Below are positions 18,013 through 25,849 of a stretch of 64,000 nt of DNA, piece by piece. The DNA is taken from positions 186,001 through 250,000 of the forward strand of contig JBCDIT010000003.1 in assembly GCA_038748775.1 (NCBI GenBank). Direction: 5' to 3'. The position numbers and the translations under genes are program-made. The notes under the pieces were generated by a model. The model saw only the letters and a program-made list of their open reading frames with translations. It ran no database searches and was not told the origin of the DNA. Each line of letters opens with the position of its first letter. Within the stretch, counting starts at the first letter, position 1. Origin of the DNA: DAIQNV01 sp038748775 (GTDB lineage Bacteria; Planctomycetota; Phycisphaerae; Phycisphaerales; UBA1924).

Positions 18013-18467
18013 GCGTTCGACTCCTCGAGGGTGAAGATGAACGACAAGACGACCCCGAGCACAGTCAGGTAGACGCCAACGTCAAAGAGCAAGACAGTCC
18101 CGAACTTGATCACTCCGAGATCGAGAACGCTGAGGTCCCAGCCCTTCCCGCCCCCGTTCCACCAGGCCTCGAACGGCGCGCCGCCCAGGACCAGCCCCAC
18201 CACGCCCGAACCGAGCGCCGCGGCGAGACCGAGCCCGATGAGCGTCTGCAGCCGGAGCCGCCCGCCCCAAGGCCAGCGGAGCATCGAGCGGGCCTCGTCG
18301 ACGCCGAACGCCATCGAGTACAGCGCAAAGGCCGACGCGATGAGCAGCCCGCCGACGAACCCCCCGCCCGGTTCGTTGTGCCCCCGGAGCAGGATCACCA
18401 CGCTGAACAACGCGAGCAACGGCAGGAGTGTCTTGGCCGCCGTGCGGAAGATGATCGACGAGTTCAC
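18009..18467 (-). CDS. mrpB: Na+/H+ antiporter subunit B
   Basis: A 152-residue membrane protein with four predicted spans. The N-terminal FRTAAKTLLPLLALFSVVILLRGHNEPGGGFVGGL matches the MrpB signature (LRGHN.PGGGFxGGL). The four-base overlap with mrpA upstream and mrpC downstream fits coordinated synthesis of one complex. Length is as expected for a separate MrpB, so this operon uses the seven-gene form rather than the fused six-gene form. Confidence 0.93.
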   Translation of the reverse strand: MNSSIIFRTAAKTLLPLLALFSVVILLRGHNEPGGGFVGGLLIASAFALYSMAFGVDEARSMLRWPWGGRLRLQTLIGLGLAAALGSGVVGLVLGGAPFEAWWNGGGKGWDLSVLDLGVIKFGTVLLFDVGVYLTVLGVVLSFIFTLEESNA

Positions 18468-21040
18468 GCCGTGCCCCCTTCCTTCTCGGGCGTATCACTC
18501 GCCCCGCCCGGCTCATCAGGCTCAGGCCTGGCACCGACCACGTCCTCGAGGTTCCGCGGATCAAGCGTCGACGACACCGGTCTCAGCTCCGCGACCTGCC
18601 CCCGCCTCAGGCGGAGCAGCGTGTACACGCCGATGGCAGCGAGCCCGAGCACCACGATCTCGCCCATCGTGTCCATCACGCGGAAGTCCACGAGGATGAC
18701 GTTCACCACGTTGCGCCCGTACGCCTCGGTGTAGCTCTTCTCGCCCATCCAAGCGGAGATCCGCTCGAAGGGCACCTCTTCGTCGGCCGCGAGCAACACG
18801 AGCAGAGACATCGCGGCACCGAAAGCCAGCGCGACCACCCCGTCGAACACACGCCCCGCGTTCGACGTGTACAGGTTGAACCGGGGCAGGTGGTACACCA
18901 CCAGCACGAAGATGATCACCGTCAGCGTCTCGATCGCGAACTGCGTCATCGCGATGTCGGGAACGCCCAGCAGCACGAACGTCAGCGCCACCCCATAGCC
19001 GACGACACCGAGCGCCGCGACGGTCGAGAGGCGACTGCGGTACTGAGTACAGATGATCGCGGCCAGCCCGATCATCGTGAGCAGCATCATCTCGAGCGCC
19101 GCCATGTCGCGCGACTCGGGCGTCACGATCTGGAAGTGGCCCTCGTCGTAGGCACGCCAAAGCGTCGCCGCGAGCAGCGCCGTCGTCGCAACAAGCACAA
19201 CCTTGATGTACGTCCGCAGGTAGCCGTTTTGCAGGAGCCCGGTCTGCCAGTCGGCAAACTTCATCGTGCCGGCAAAGATGCGCTCGTAGTTCCGCTCGGG
19301 TCCGATCGGGTTGATCGCCGACGCGACCTTGGTGTACCAGTGACGCCACGCGGCCCGCTGCACGTACAACACTGCCCCCACACCGATCGCGAGAATGCTC
19401 AACGCGAACGGGAGCGTGAACGGGTGGAACACGTCCGAGATGCCCATCCCGAACGTCGCCTTGCCGTGCGCGACCTCTTCCCCACCACCGCCGACGTACA
19501 GCAACGCGTACTCGGCGCCCTTCTGCACCTCTCCGGCAACGCTCGAAACGGCCGCGCTCGCCAGATCGGTCGCGAACATGAAAGGCGTGAACGGAATGAT
19601 GATGCTCAGTCCGGCGAGCAACACCGGTCCGAGTTGCATGATCCTTGGCGGCTCGTGCCCCTGCACCTCGTCTTCGTGCGGCGCTTTCGGGCTAAAGAAG
19701 GGCCTCCAACCGACCAGCAAGCTCACCATGACGGTCAACGCCGCCGCGAAGAACACCGCCGCCGTGATCACCCCGGCGCTGCTCAGGCCGAAGATCGAAT
19801 CGCCGATCCCGTTCGGGTGTGTCGCCGCCTTGAGCATGTATTCCTTGCCCACGAAACCGAGCAACGGGGGCACGCCCGCCATGCTCAGCCCGCCGACGAC
19901 GCCGCACACCGCGGTGACCTTCATCGAGCCGAACAGCCCGCCGAGCTTCTCGACGTCTTTGATCCCCGTCTCGTGCGTCACCGTGCCGGCAACCAAGAAC
20001 AGACAAGCCTTGAACAACGCGTGCGCCAACAGGTACGCCACCGCGGCTTTCACCCCATACTCCGCGTAGCTCGGGTCGCCGCCGATCCCCGTCCCGCTCA
20101 GGCCGGTGAACATCACCATGATCCCGAGGCTCGAAACGGTTGAGTACGCGAGCACCTTTTTGAACTGTGTCTCCCTCGTCGCGAGCAACGCGGCAACGAC
20201 CATGGTCGTCCCACCGAAGCCGGTCAGGGTCCAGCTCCACGCCGGGTCGTCCCAGAAGGCCGGGTTCAGACGCATCACGAGGTACACGCCCGCCTTGACC
20301 ATCGTCGAACTGTGCAAGTACGCGCTGACCGGCGTCGGGGCCGCCATCGCGTTGGGAAGCCAGAAGTGGAACGGGAACTGAGCGCTCTTGGTCGCCGCCC
20401 CCAAGAACAGACACGCCAGAGCCCCGGGCCACAAGGCGTGGTCCGTGAGACCCTCGGTTTCGATGATCTCGGTGAGGTTCCAGGTCCCCGCCATGATCCC
20501 CAGCAAGATCAACCCAGCGAGCAGCGAAAGCCCGCCCAGCCCGGTGATGACCAACGCCTGCAGCGCGCTCTTCCGAGCCTCCGGCTTGTCATGGTCGAAA
20601 CCAATAAGCAGGTAGCTCGTGATGCTCGTCAGCTCCCAGAAGATGAAGAGCAGCAGAATGTTGTCCGCCGTCACGAGCCCGAGCATGCTCGTCATAAACG
20701 CGAGCAGATAGCAGTAGAACCGGCCCTGCAGCGGGTGACCCTGCAAGTACCCGCTCGCGTAAAGAACGATGAGAGTGCCGATCCCGCTGATGAGCATCGA
20801 GAACAGCAAGGCGAGCCCGTCGAGGCGGAAGTCGAGGTTGACCCCGAGCCCGGGCACCCACGCGGTCGCCTCAACGACAGCTTGCCCAGCGGATACTCCG
20901 CCGAGTTGAGACGCCAAGTAAATGAAGACGAACGCCGGGCCCGCCGCGAGGGCGTACCCGCTGAAGCGGCCGAGCGCCCGATGGACGAACGGCGCCGCCA
21001 CCGACAACCCCGCCAGTATCAGCACCGAGCCGAGTAACAC
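18464..21040 (-). CDS. mrpA: Na+/H+ antiporter subunit A
   Basis: The largest Mrp subunit, homologous to NuoL, with an added C-terminal MbhD/MbhE-like region. Visible segments: LLLFIFWELTSITSYLLIGF with the conserved Glu, SAQFPFHFWLPNAMAAPTPVSAYLHSSTMVKAGVYL, the MbhD-like part (LGVVGYGVALTFVLLGVPDIAMTQFAIETLT) and the MbhE-like part (VNVILVDFRVMDTMGEIVVLGLAAIGVY). The GTG at 21040 is preferred because GGGAGGG lies 6 bases before it; a GTG at 21055 is an alternative. It heads the seven-gene operon and is expected to exchange Na+ for protons. Confidence 0.94.
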   Translation of the reverse strand: MLLGSVLILAGLSVAAPFVHRALGRFSGYALAAGPAFVFIYLASQLGGVSAGQAVVEATAWVPGLGVNLDFRLDGLALLFSMLISGIGTLIVLYASGYLQGHPLQGRFYCYLLAFMTSMLGLVTADNILLLFIFWELTSITSYLLIGFDHDKPEARKSALQALVITGLGGLSLLAGLILLGIMAGTWNLTEIIETEGLTDHALWPGALACLFLGAATKSAQFPFHFWLPNAMAAPTPVSAYLHSSTMVKAGVYLVMRLNPAFWDDPAWSWTLTGFGGTTMVVAALLATRETQFKKVLAYSTVSSLGIMVMFTGLSGTGIGGDPSYAEYGVKAAVAYLLAHALFKACLFLVAGTVTHETGIKDVEKLGGLFGSMKVTAVCGVVGGLSMAGVPPLLGFVGKEYMLKAATHPNGIGDSIFGLSSAGVITAAVFFAAALTVMVSLLVGWRPFFSPKAPHEDEVQGHEPPRIMQLGPVLLAGLSIIIPFTPFMFATDLASAAVSSVAGEVQKGAEYALLYVGGGGEEVAHGKATFGMGISDVFHPFTLPFALSILAIGVGAVLYVQRAAWRHWYTKVASAINPIGPERNYERIFAGTMKFADWQTGLLQNGYLRTYIKVVLVATTALLAATLWRAYDEGHFQIVTPESRDMAALEMMLLTMIGLAAIICTQYRSRLSTVAALGVVGYGVALTFVLLGVPDIAMTQFAIETLTVIIFVLVVYHLPRFNLYTSNAGRVFDGVVALAFGAAMSLLVLLAADEEVPFERISAWMGEKSYTEAYGRNVVNVILVDFRVMDTMGEIVVLGLAAIGVYTLLRLRRGQVAELRPVSSTLDPRNLEDVVGARPEPDEPGGASDTPEKEGGTA

Positions 21041-21235
21041 CCGAGACCCTCCCACGCCGTTCGGCGCGCCGTGCCCATCTCAAAACAGACGAACGAGTCC
21101 TGAACAAATCGCCCGATCAGTATTCTCGGACGATATCCCGTCCCGAAGGTCCGGGCGCTGACCTATCGATCCGACCCAATCCGAACCTTCACCCCGAAAC
21201 GAACCAACCAGTCCATTTCTCCGGAGGTCAGCTAC

Positions 21236-21865
21236 ATGTCAGGCAAGCAACCGCCCCGTCTCGGTTGGCCCGTCGACCCCGACGAGATCGTCTCCGAGGT
21301 CTGGACCCGCCTGGTTCGTGGGAAGGCCGATCGGAAGCACGCCTTCCACCACCCCGCCATCGCCACCATCAGAGGAGGAGAGCCGGAACTCCGAACAGTC
21401 ATCTTGAGGCGAGCCGATCCCGATACCTGGGCCCTTCAGGCCCATACCGACACCCGGGCGGGGAAGGTCGAGCAGCTCAGAACCCACGCCACCGCCGCGT
21501 GGCTGTTCTACGACCCCGCTGCCAAACTCCAAATCCGAGCCGCCGGTCCAACCCAGGCGCTGACCGAGGGCCCGATCGTCGAGCAAGCCTGGGACGCCAC
21601 GCCGCTGTACTCGCGCCGCTGCTACCTGGCGCCCCACGCCCCGGGCATGGAGACCGAGGCGCCGAACCCGAATCTCCCTGATGAGTTCCGCGAATTCAAT
21701 CCTGATGACGAGTCATCGAAGGCGGGCCGCGTCAACTTCGCGGTCGTGCGCACCGAGGTGACCACCCTCGAGTGGCTCTCCCTCGCGGCCACCGGTCATA
21801 CCCGCGGGAGATTCACGCGACAGTCAGCGGGTGTCGATTTGCAACACGTCTTCATGACACCTTGA
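21236..21865 (+). CDS. Pyridoxamine 5'-phosphate oxidase-like flavin-binding protein
   Basis: A 209-residue split-barrel protein of the pyridoxamine 5'-phosphate oxidase/Alr4036 type, expected to bind FMN. Supporting pattern: PAIATIRGGEPELRTVILRR near residues 42-61, then WALQAHTDTRAGKVEQLR and AAWLFYDPAAKLQIR, followed by a C-terminal ARVNFAVVRTEVTTLEWLSL-like stretch (here AGRVNFAVV). The classic PdxH substrate-binding C-terminus is shortened, so vitamin B6 synthesis is not assured and a general flavin reductase role is possible. CGGAGGT precedes the ATG. It is divergently placed from the Mrp operon. Confidence 0.75.
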   Translation: MSGKQPPRLGWPVDPDEIVSEVWTRLVRGKADRKHAFHHPAIATIRGGEPELRTVILRRADPDTWALQAHTDTRAGKVEQLRTHATAAWLFYDPAAKLQIRAAGPTQALTEGPIVEQAWDATPLYSRRCYLAPHAPGMETEAPNPNLPDEFREFNPDDESSKAGRVNFAVVRTEVTTLEWLSLAATGHTRGRFTRQSAGVDLQHVFMTP

Positions 21866-22192
21866 TGCTCACAGCGTTGTCCCAGACCCCCATCCTGCCC
21901 AACCCTTCCCTTGATCGAGACCCACTCCCAGTTCCATCCCCGTGTCGTCCCGTGGGTGCGAGTACGCAAAGCGTGACAAGCCAGGCCGACCTCGTGGGTG
22001 ATAAGGGCGTTTCATGTCTGTGTTTGCCAGCATGAAGACTCTCACCCACCCGAACGTTGGGACGAAGCGGAACCGCCCGCGACACCGGGCCGGATCGGTA
22101 CATGTTGAAGGCGGGACAGGACCGATAGATCGTGTGATAGGTCCGGGGCCTGTCACGAAAGACAGCGATGAGCCAGACGTTGGGGGTCTGCG
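21866..22192. other. 327-base intergenic stretch without a convincing gene
   Basis: No gene was supported here. A pair of mutually exclusive hairpins is visible near its end: GACAGG (22115-22120) can pair with CCTGTC (22049+100, i.e. 22149-22154), while CTGTC (22150-22154) can instead pair with GACAG (22161-22165), just before the downstream ATG at 22193. A leader function is possible but weakly supported. Confidence 0.3.
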
Positions 22193-23245
22193 ATGAACAT
22201 CGGGGTCATAGGCGGAGGCATCGCGGGCCTTACGGCCGCGAAGACACTCGCGAACAGCGGGTGCGTCGTCAGCGTGTTCGATAAGGGCCGCGGGCCGGGA
22301 GGCCGCGCGTCACGCCGACGCGTCGAGACCCCCAACGGGTCCGAATACCACTTCGACCACGGCGCGCAGTACTTCACCGCTCGGGATGAGGGCTTCATCC
22401 GCACCGTGGAACGCTGGTGCGAAAGGGGCGTCGCTGCCGCGTGGGACGCCAAGCTCGTCGCGATCGAGCGTGACGCCGACGGCGCCCGCCGCGTCGTTCC
22501 CAAGCTCACCGGTCCGGTCCGCTACGTCGGCCTCCCGGGCATGAACGAAATCGTCCGGCACATGGCCGAAACACTGCCGACCGGCGCCAACGTCGAGTTC
22601 GGCGTCAAGGTCTCCGACCTGCACCGCACCGGCTCCCAATGGAGCGTCTTTGACGACGAGGGAAACTCGCTAGGTTCCTTCGACTCGGTCCTCGTCGCAA
22701 CGCCGGCACCCCAGGCCGCCAGCCTGCTCGCCGACCTGCCCGACCTGGCCGAACGATGCCGCCGTGTCGAGATCAAGCCGAGCTGGGCCCTCATGCTCGG
22801 GTTTGACGAGCCGCTCAACGCCGGCTTCGACGGAGCGTTCATCAACCGCCAGTCGACGCAGCACGATGGCACGCTGAGTTGGATCTGCCAGAACAACTCC
22901 AAGCCCGGACGCCCCGAAGCCGAGTGCTGGGTCGCCCACGCCGACCACCGCTGGACCAAGGCCAACCTCGAAGACGACCGCGACGCGATCGCCCAAGCCC
23001 TGCTCCCAGCGTTCTTCGACGCGGCCGGCGTCGAGCCCAGGACACCGGCGTACGCCCACGCCCACCGCTGGCGCTACGCCATCCCCGCCGCCCCGCTGGG
23101 CGAGGGCTGCCTCTTCGACGCCGACCACGCCGCCGGAGCGTGTGGCGACTGGGCCTACGGCGCCCGCATCGAGGGCGCGTTCCTCTCCGGCGTCGCCGCC
23201 GCGGCCCGCGTGCTCGGCCAGCCGACATTCGCCGGCGTCCGCTGA
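22193..23245 (+). CDS. Renalase-like FAD-dependent oxidoreductase
   Basis: A 350-residue FAD-binding protein with an N-terminal Rossmann motif (GVIGGGIAGLTAAKTL), followed by VFDKGRGPGGRASRRR, which is typical of bacterial renalase-like amine oxidase family proteins. FDHGAQYFTARD and the C-terminal GDWAYGARIEGAFLSG also match this group. Characterised bacterial renalases oxidise isomeric dihydronicotinamides, but substrate specificity cannot be read from the sequence. The ATG at 22193 follows a region without a strong ribosome-binding site. A DUF2256 gene begins 19 bases after the stop. Confidence 0.82.
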   Translation: MNIGVIGGGIAGLTAAKTLANSGCVVSVFDKGRGPGGRASRRRVETPNGSEYHFDHGAQYFTARDEGFIRTVERWCERGVAAAWDAKLVAIERDADGARRVVPKLTGPVRYVGLPGMNEIVRHMAETLPTGANVEFGVKVSDLHRTGSQWSVFDDEGNSLGSFDSVLVATPAPQAASLLADLPDLAERCRRVEIKPSWALMLGFDEPLNAGFDGAFINRQSTQHDGTLSWICQNNSKPGRPEAECWVAHADHRWTKANLEDDRDAIAQALLPAFFDAAGVEPRTPAYAHAHRWRYAIPAAPLGEGCLFDADHAAGACGDWAYGARIEGAFLSGVAAAARVLGQPTFAGVR

Positions 23246-23264
23246 CCCGAATCAGGATTCCCGA

Positions 23265-23636
23265 GTGCCTCAAACACCCGAGCCCAAGACCTGCGTCGCG
23301 TGCGGGCGGGAGATCACGTGGCGCAAGAAGTGGGAACGCGATTGGGACAACGTCCGCTACTGCTCGAACGCCTGCAGACGGAAGAAAGTCTCACCGATCG
23401 ACGAGAAGCTCGAGGCAGCGATCCTCGAACTGCTCGACGCCCGAGGCCCGGGCAAAACCATCTGCCCGAGCGAGGCGGCCCGAGCGGTCGATCCCGATGA
23501 CTGGCGCCCTTTGATGGAACCGGCGCGATCAGCCGCGAGGCGATTGATTGCCCAAGGACGAGTCGTCATTCTGCAGAAGGGTAAACCGGTGGATCCATCG
23601 ACGGCGAGGGGGCCGATCCGGGTTGGTCACCCGTAA
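23265..23636 (+). CDS. DUF2256 and DUF3253 domain protein
   Basis: A 123-residue protein combining two small conserved domains. The N-terminal part carries the DUF2256 pattern C-x-x-C-G-R-x-x-x-W-R-K-K-W (residues about 10-22) and YCSNACRR (about 31-38), a four-cysteine zinc ribbon. The remainder, from IDEKLEAAILELLDARG through SEAARAVDPDDWRPLM and RRLIAQGRVVILQKG, matches the winged-helix-like DUF3253. Start at the GTG at 23265, with AGGA 6 bases upstream, gives exactly this domain pair; longer frame openings overlap the upstream gene. Fusions of this kind are often found next to FAD enzymes and photolyase-related genes. Function is unknown. Confidence 0.8.
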   Translation: MPQTPEPKTCVACGREITWRKKWERDWDNVRYCSNACRRKKVSPIDEKLEAAILELLDARGPGKTICPSEAARAVDPDDWRPLMEPARSAARRLIAQGRVVILQKGKPVDPSTARGPIRVGHP

Positions 23637-23693
23637 GCGAGTTGCGCAAGCGACTCGGAACACGGGGCATCCCGTGAGTGAACTCCTACGTAC

Positions 23694-23930
23694 GTGGTGT
23701 TCATGCCTTGCCTTCTCATGATTGCATGTGCTGCGTTCCCTTTCGCTATCGCGGTTCGAATGGGGCACCGTCCCGGCCTTCATGAACGTCTGCTGGAGTT
23801 CGTCGCGGCTGGATCGCTGGCGGGGGCCTTGGTGCTTTCGTTCGTGAGTCACCGCCTCGACTGGATGCTCATTCCAATCACAATCGGCATCGCCTTGCTT
23901 CAGATCGGCTTGGCGTGGGCGCTGCACTGA
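23694..23930 (+). CDS. Small putative membrane protein
   Basis: A 78-residue frame with three hydrophobic stretches (LLMIACAAFPFAIAV, LLEFVAAGSLAGALVLSFV and MLIPITIGIALLQIGLAWAL), consistent with an inner-membrane protein. The start is uncertain: GTG at 23694 or 23697, or ATG at 23703, none with a clear ribosome-binding site. No family was recognised. A hairpin CACGGG-GCAT-CCCGTG lies at 23661-23676 just upstream. The composition is slightly less GC-rich than neighbours. Confidence 0.45.
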   Translation: MVFMPCLLMIACAAFPFAIAVRMGHRPGLHERLLEFVAAGSLAGALVLSFVSHRLDWMLIPITIGIALLQIGLAWALH

Positions 23931-24115
23931 ACGTTCAACCGGCTCAACAGCTCTCGTCCCAGCGAGTCCACCGATACCCCTTTTTCGACTCAGCGGGCCT
24001 CAACCGCGTCGGATGCCCGGGCGGTCGATCGAGGCACGACCATTTCGCGAGACCGATTCGCGATCTGCAACTCGTGTTGGATTTGAATCGCGTTGGTGGT
24101 CGGACCTTCGCCCGC

Positions 24116-25822
24116 TCACGTCTGCAGCACCCCGGTCTTAAACGCCACGTCCCAATCCCAACCCACCGTTGCCCCGAGCGCCGACACAATCTCATCCCTC
24201 GTCTTCGCCGGGTCAATCAGCCGGTCCACCCACCCACGGCTCGCCGCGTGGCGGATGTCCTGCTGCTCGTCGTAGCTCGCCCGCACCGCGGCCAAGATCT
24301 GGTCGCGGGTCTCCGGGTCGATCGTCTCGCCCTTCCGCTCGCGGCTCTTCGCCTCGATCATCGCCAGCGTGCCCGAGGCCTGGGCGGCCCCCATCACCGA
24401 GCACTTCGCGTTGGGCCACGCGAGGCTGAGGAAGGGCTCGAACGCGCGCCCGCACATCGCGTAGTTCCCGGCGCCGTAGCTGCCCCCCATGATCACGACG
24501 ATCTTGGGCACCACCGAGTTGCTCATCGCGTTCACGAGCTTTGCGCCCGCGCGGATAATGCCCCCCTGCTCGCTGTCTCGGCCGACCATAAAGCCGGTCG
24601 TATCGTGCAAGAACACCAGCGGGATCTTCCTTTGGTTGCAGTCCATGATGAACCGCGCCGCTTTGTCCGCCGCGTCGTCGTAAATCACCCGGGGCATCGC
24701 GACCGCCGACGTTGGCCCGTCTTTGCCGCCAGGCTGTTGACGCTGGGTCAGCTTTCCCTGGTTGGCGACGATGCCGACGGAGTCTCCGCCGATCTTGGCG
24801 TACCCGCAGACCAGCGATTGCCCATAGTCGGCCTTGTACTCATCGAAATCGGGCGCCAGCGACTCGTGCCCTTCGGCGTTGGGCGTCGTCCGCCCGTCGA
24901 CGATCCTCGCGATGATGTCGAGCACGTCGTACTGCTGCCCGGGCGTATCGGTGAACACGTCCAAAACTGTTCCAGGGTCGGCGATCGCGCCGCCGCCCTT
25001 CGCGCCGTCGTGCGCCGGAGCCTCCTCGCCGCCCCGGTTGCCGCCCCGTTTGCCCAGCACCTCTCGCAGCCGCACCAGGCACGCCTCGTCATCGGGCTCT
25101 TTGAAGTCGATCGTCCCGCTGATCGCCGCGTGCATGCTCGCGCCGCCGAGCTCTTCGTCCGATACGTCTTGCCCGATCGCCGCCTTTACCAGCGCCGGCC
25201 CCGCCAGATAAAGCCCCGATCCCTCGGTCATCAAAAGCGTGTCGCACAAAACCGGCAGGTAGCCACCACCGGCAACGCAGTTCCCCATGATCGCCGCCGT
25301 CTGCAGGATGCCCTCGGCTGAGATCACCGAGTTGAGGTAGAAGATGCGACCGAAGTCATCAGTATCGGGGAAGACGTCTTCCTGCAAAGGCAGATACACG
25401 CCCGCCGAATCGACGAGGTAGACCAACGGCAAGCGTGCCTTGCGCGCAACGTGCTGTGCGCGAATGATCTTCTTGCACGTCATCGGGAAGAACGCGCCGG
25501 CTTTTACCGTCGCGTCGTTCGCGATCACCATATGGGGCCGGCCGTGAATCGGGCCGATACCGGTGACAACGCCGGCCCCCGGAGCCCCGCCGTGCTCCTT
25601 GTACATCCCGTGCGCCGCCCAGAGCCCGAGTTCCTGAAAGAACCCGTCCGGATCGATCAGCTTTTCCACGCGCTCCCGCGCCGTAAGCCGGCCCTTGGCG
25701 TGCTGGCGGTCGATCGCTTTCTGGCCCCCGCCCAGGCGGATCTGGGTTTCCTGGGTCATGACCTCATCGAGAGCGGTCCGAGGGCCCGACTGGGCCGAGT
25801 CCGGGGATTCTGCTGTAGTCAT
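24116..25822 (-). CDS. Acyl-CoA carboxylase carboxyltransferase subunit beta
   Basis: A 568-residue biotin-dependent carboxyltransferase subunit that moves a carboxyl group from carboxybiotin to an acyl-CoA. GRLTARERVEKLIDPDGFFQELG near the N-terminus, DSAGVYLPLQEDVFPDTDDFGRIFY, and in the second half FLHDTTGFMVG and GGSYGAGNYAMCGRAF support it. The LPLQ-DVFPD-FGRIFY block most resembles methylcrotonoyl-CoA carboxylase beta, but propionyl- or other acyl-CoA substrates are possible. An insertion of about 40 residues (GKRGGNRGGEEAPAHDGAKG...) separates the two crotonase-fold halves. The biotin carboxylase partner is not in the window. It is divergent from the carboxypeptidase gene with 27 bases between starts. 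Confidence 0.88.
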   Translation of the reverse strand: MTTAESPDSAQSGPRTALDEVMTQETQIRLGGGQKAIDRQHAKGRLTARERVEKLIDPDGFFQELGLWAAHGMYKEHGGAPGAGVVTGIGPIHGRPHMVIANDATVKAGAFFPMTCKKIIRAQHVARKARLPLVYLVDSAGVYLPLQEDVFPDTDDFGRIFYLNSVISAEGILQTAAIMGNCVAGGGYLPVLCDTLLMTEGSGLYLAGPALVKAAIGQDVSDEELGGASMHAAISGTIDFKEPDDEACLVRLREVLGKRGGNRGGEEAPAHDGAKGGGAIADPGTVLDVFTDTPGQQYDVLDIIARIVDGRTTPNAEGHESLAPDFDEYKADYGQSLVCGYAKIGGDSVGIVANQGKLTQRQQPGGKDGPTSAVAMPRVIYDDAADKAARFIMDCNQRKIPLVFLHDTTGFMVGRDSEQGGIIRAGAKLVNAMSNSVVPKIVVIMGGSYGAGNYAMCGRAFEPFLSLAWPNAKCSVMGAAQASGTLAMIEAKSRERKGETIDPETRDQILAAVRASYDEQQDIRHAASRGWVDRLIDPAKTRDEIVSALGATVGWDWDVAFKTGVLQT

Positions 25823-25826
25823 ACTC

Positions 25827-25848
25827 CCAGCCTACGCCGATAGGCTGG
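25827..25848. promoter_or_regulatory. Perfect inverted repeat between two divergent start codons
   Basis: CCAGCCTA (25827-25834) and TAGGCTGG (25841-25848) form an 8-bp perfect inverted repeat around a six-base centre. It fills almost the entire 27-base gap between the start codons of the carboxyltransferase (minus) and carboxypeptidase (plus) genes, covering both ribosome-binding regions. It may be an operator or act in the two leader RNAs. Confidence 0.5.
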
Positions 25849-25849
25849 C

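Noticed and set aside
22014..22196. 60-codon frame overlapping the renalase-like start by four bases
   Set aside because: The overlap is suggestive, but the composition looks random, there is no ribosome-binding site and no recognisable domain.
23661..23676. CACGGG-GCAT-CCCGTG as a terminator
   Set aside because: The stem is good but no T run follows on either strand.
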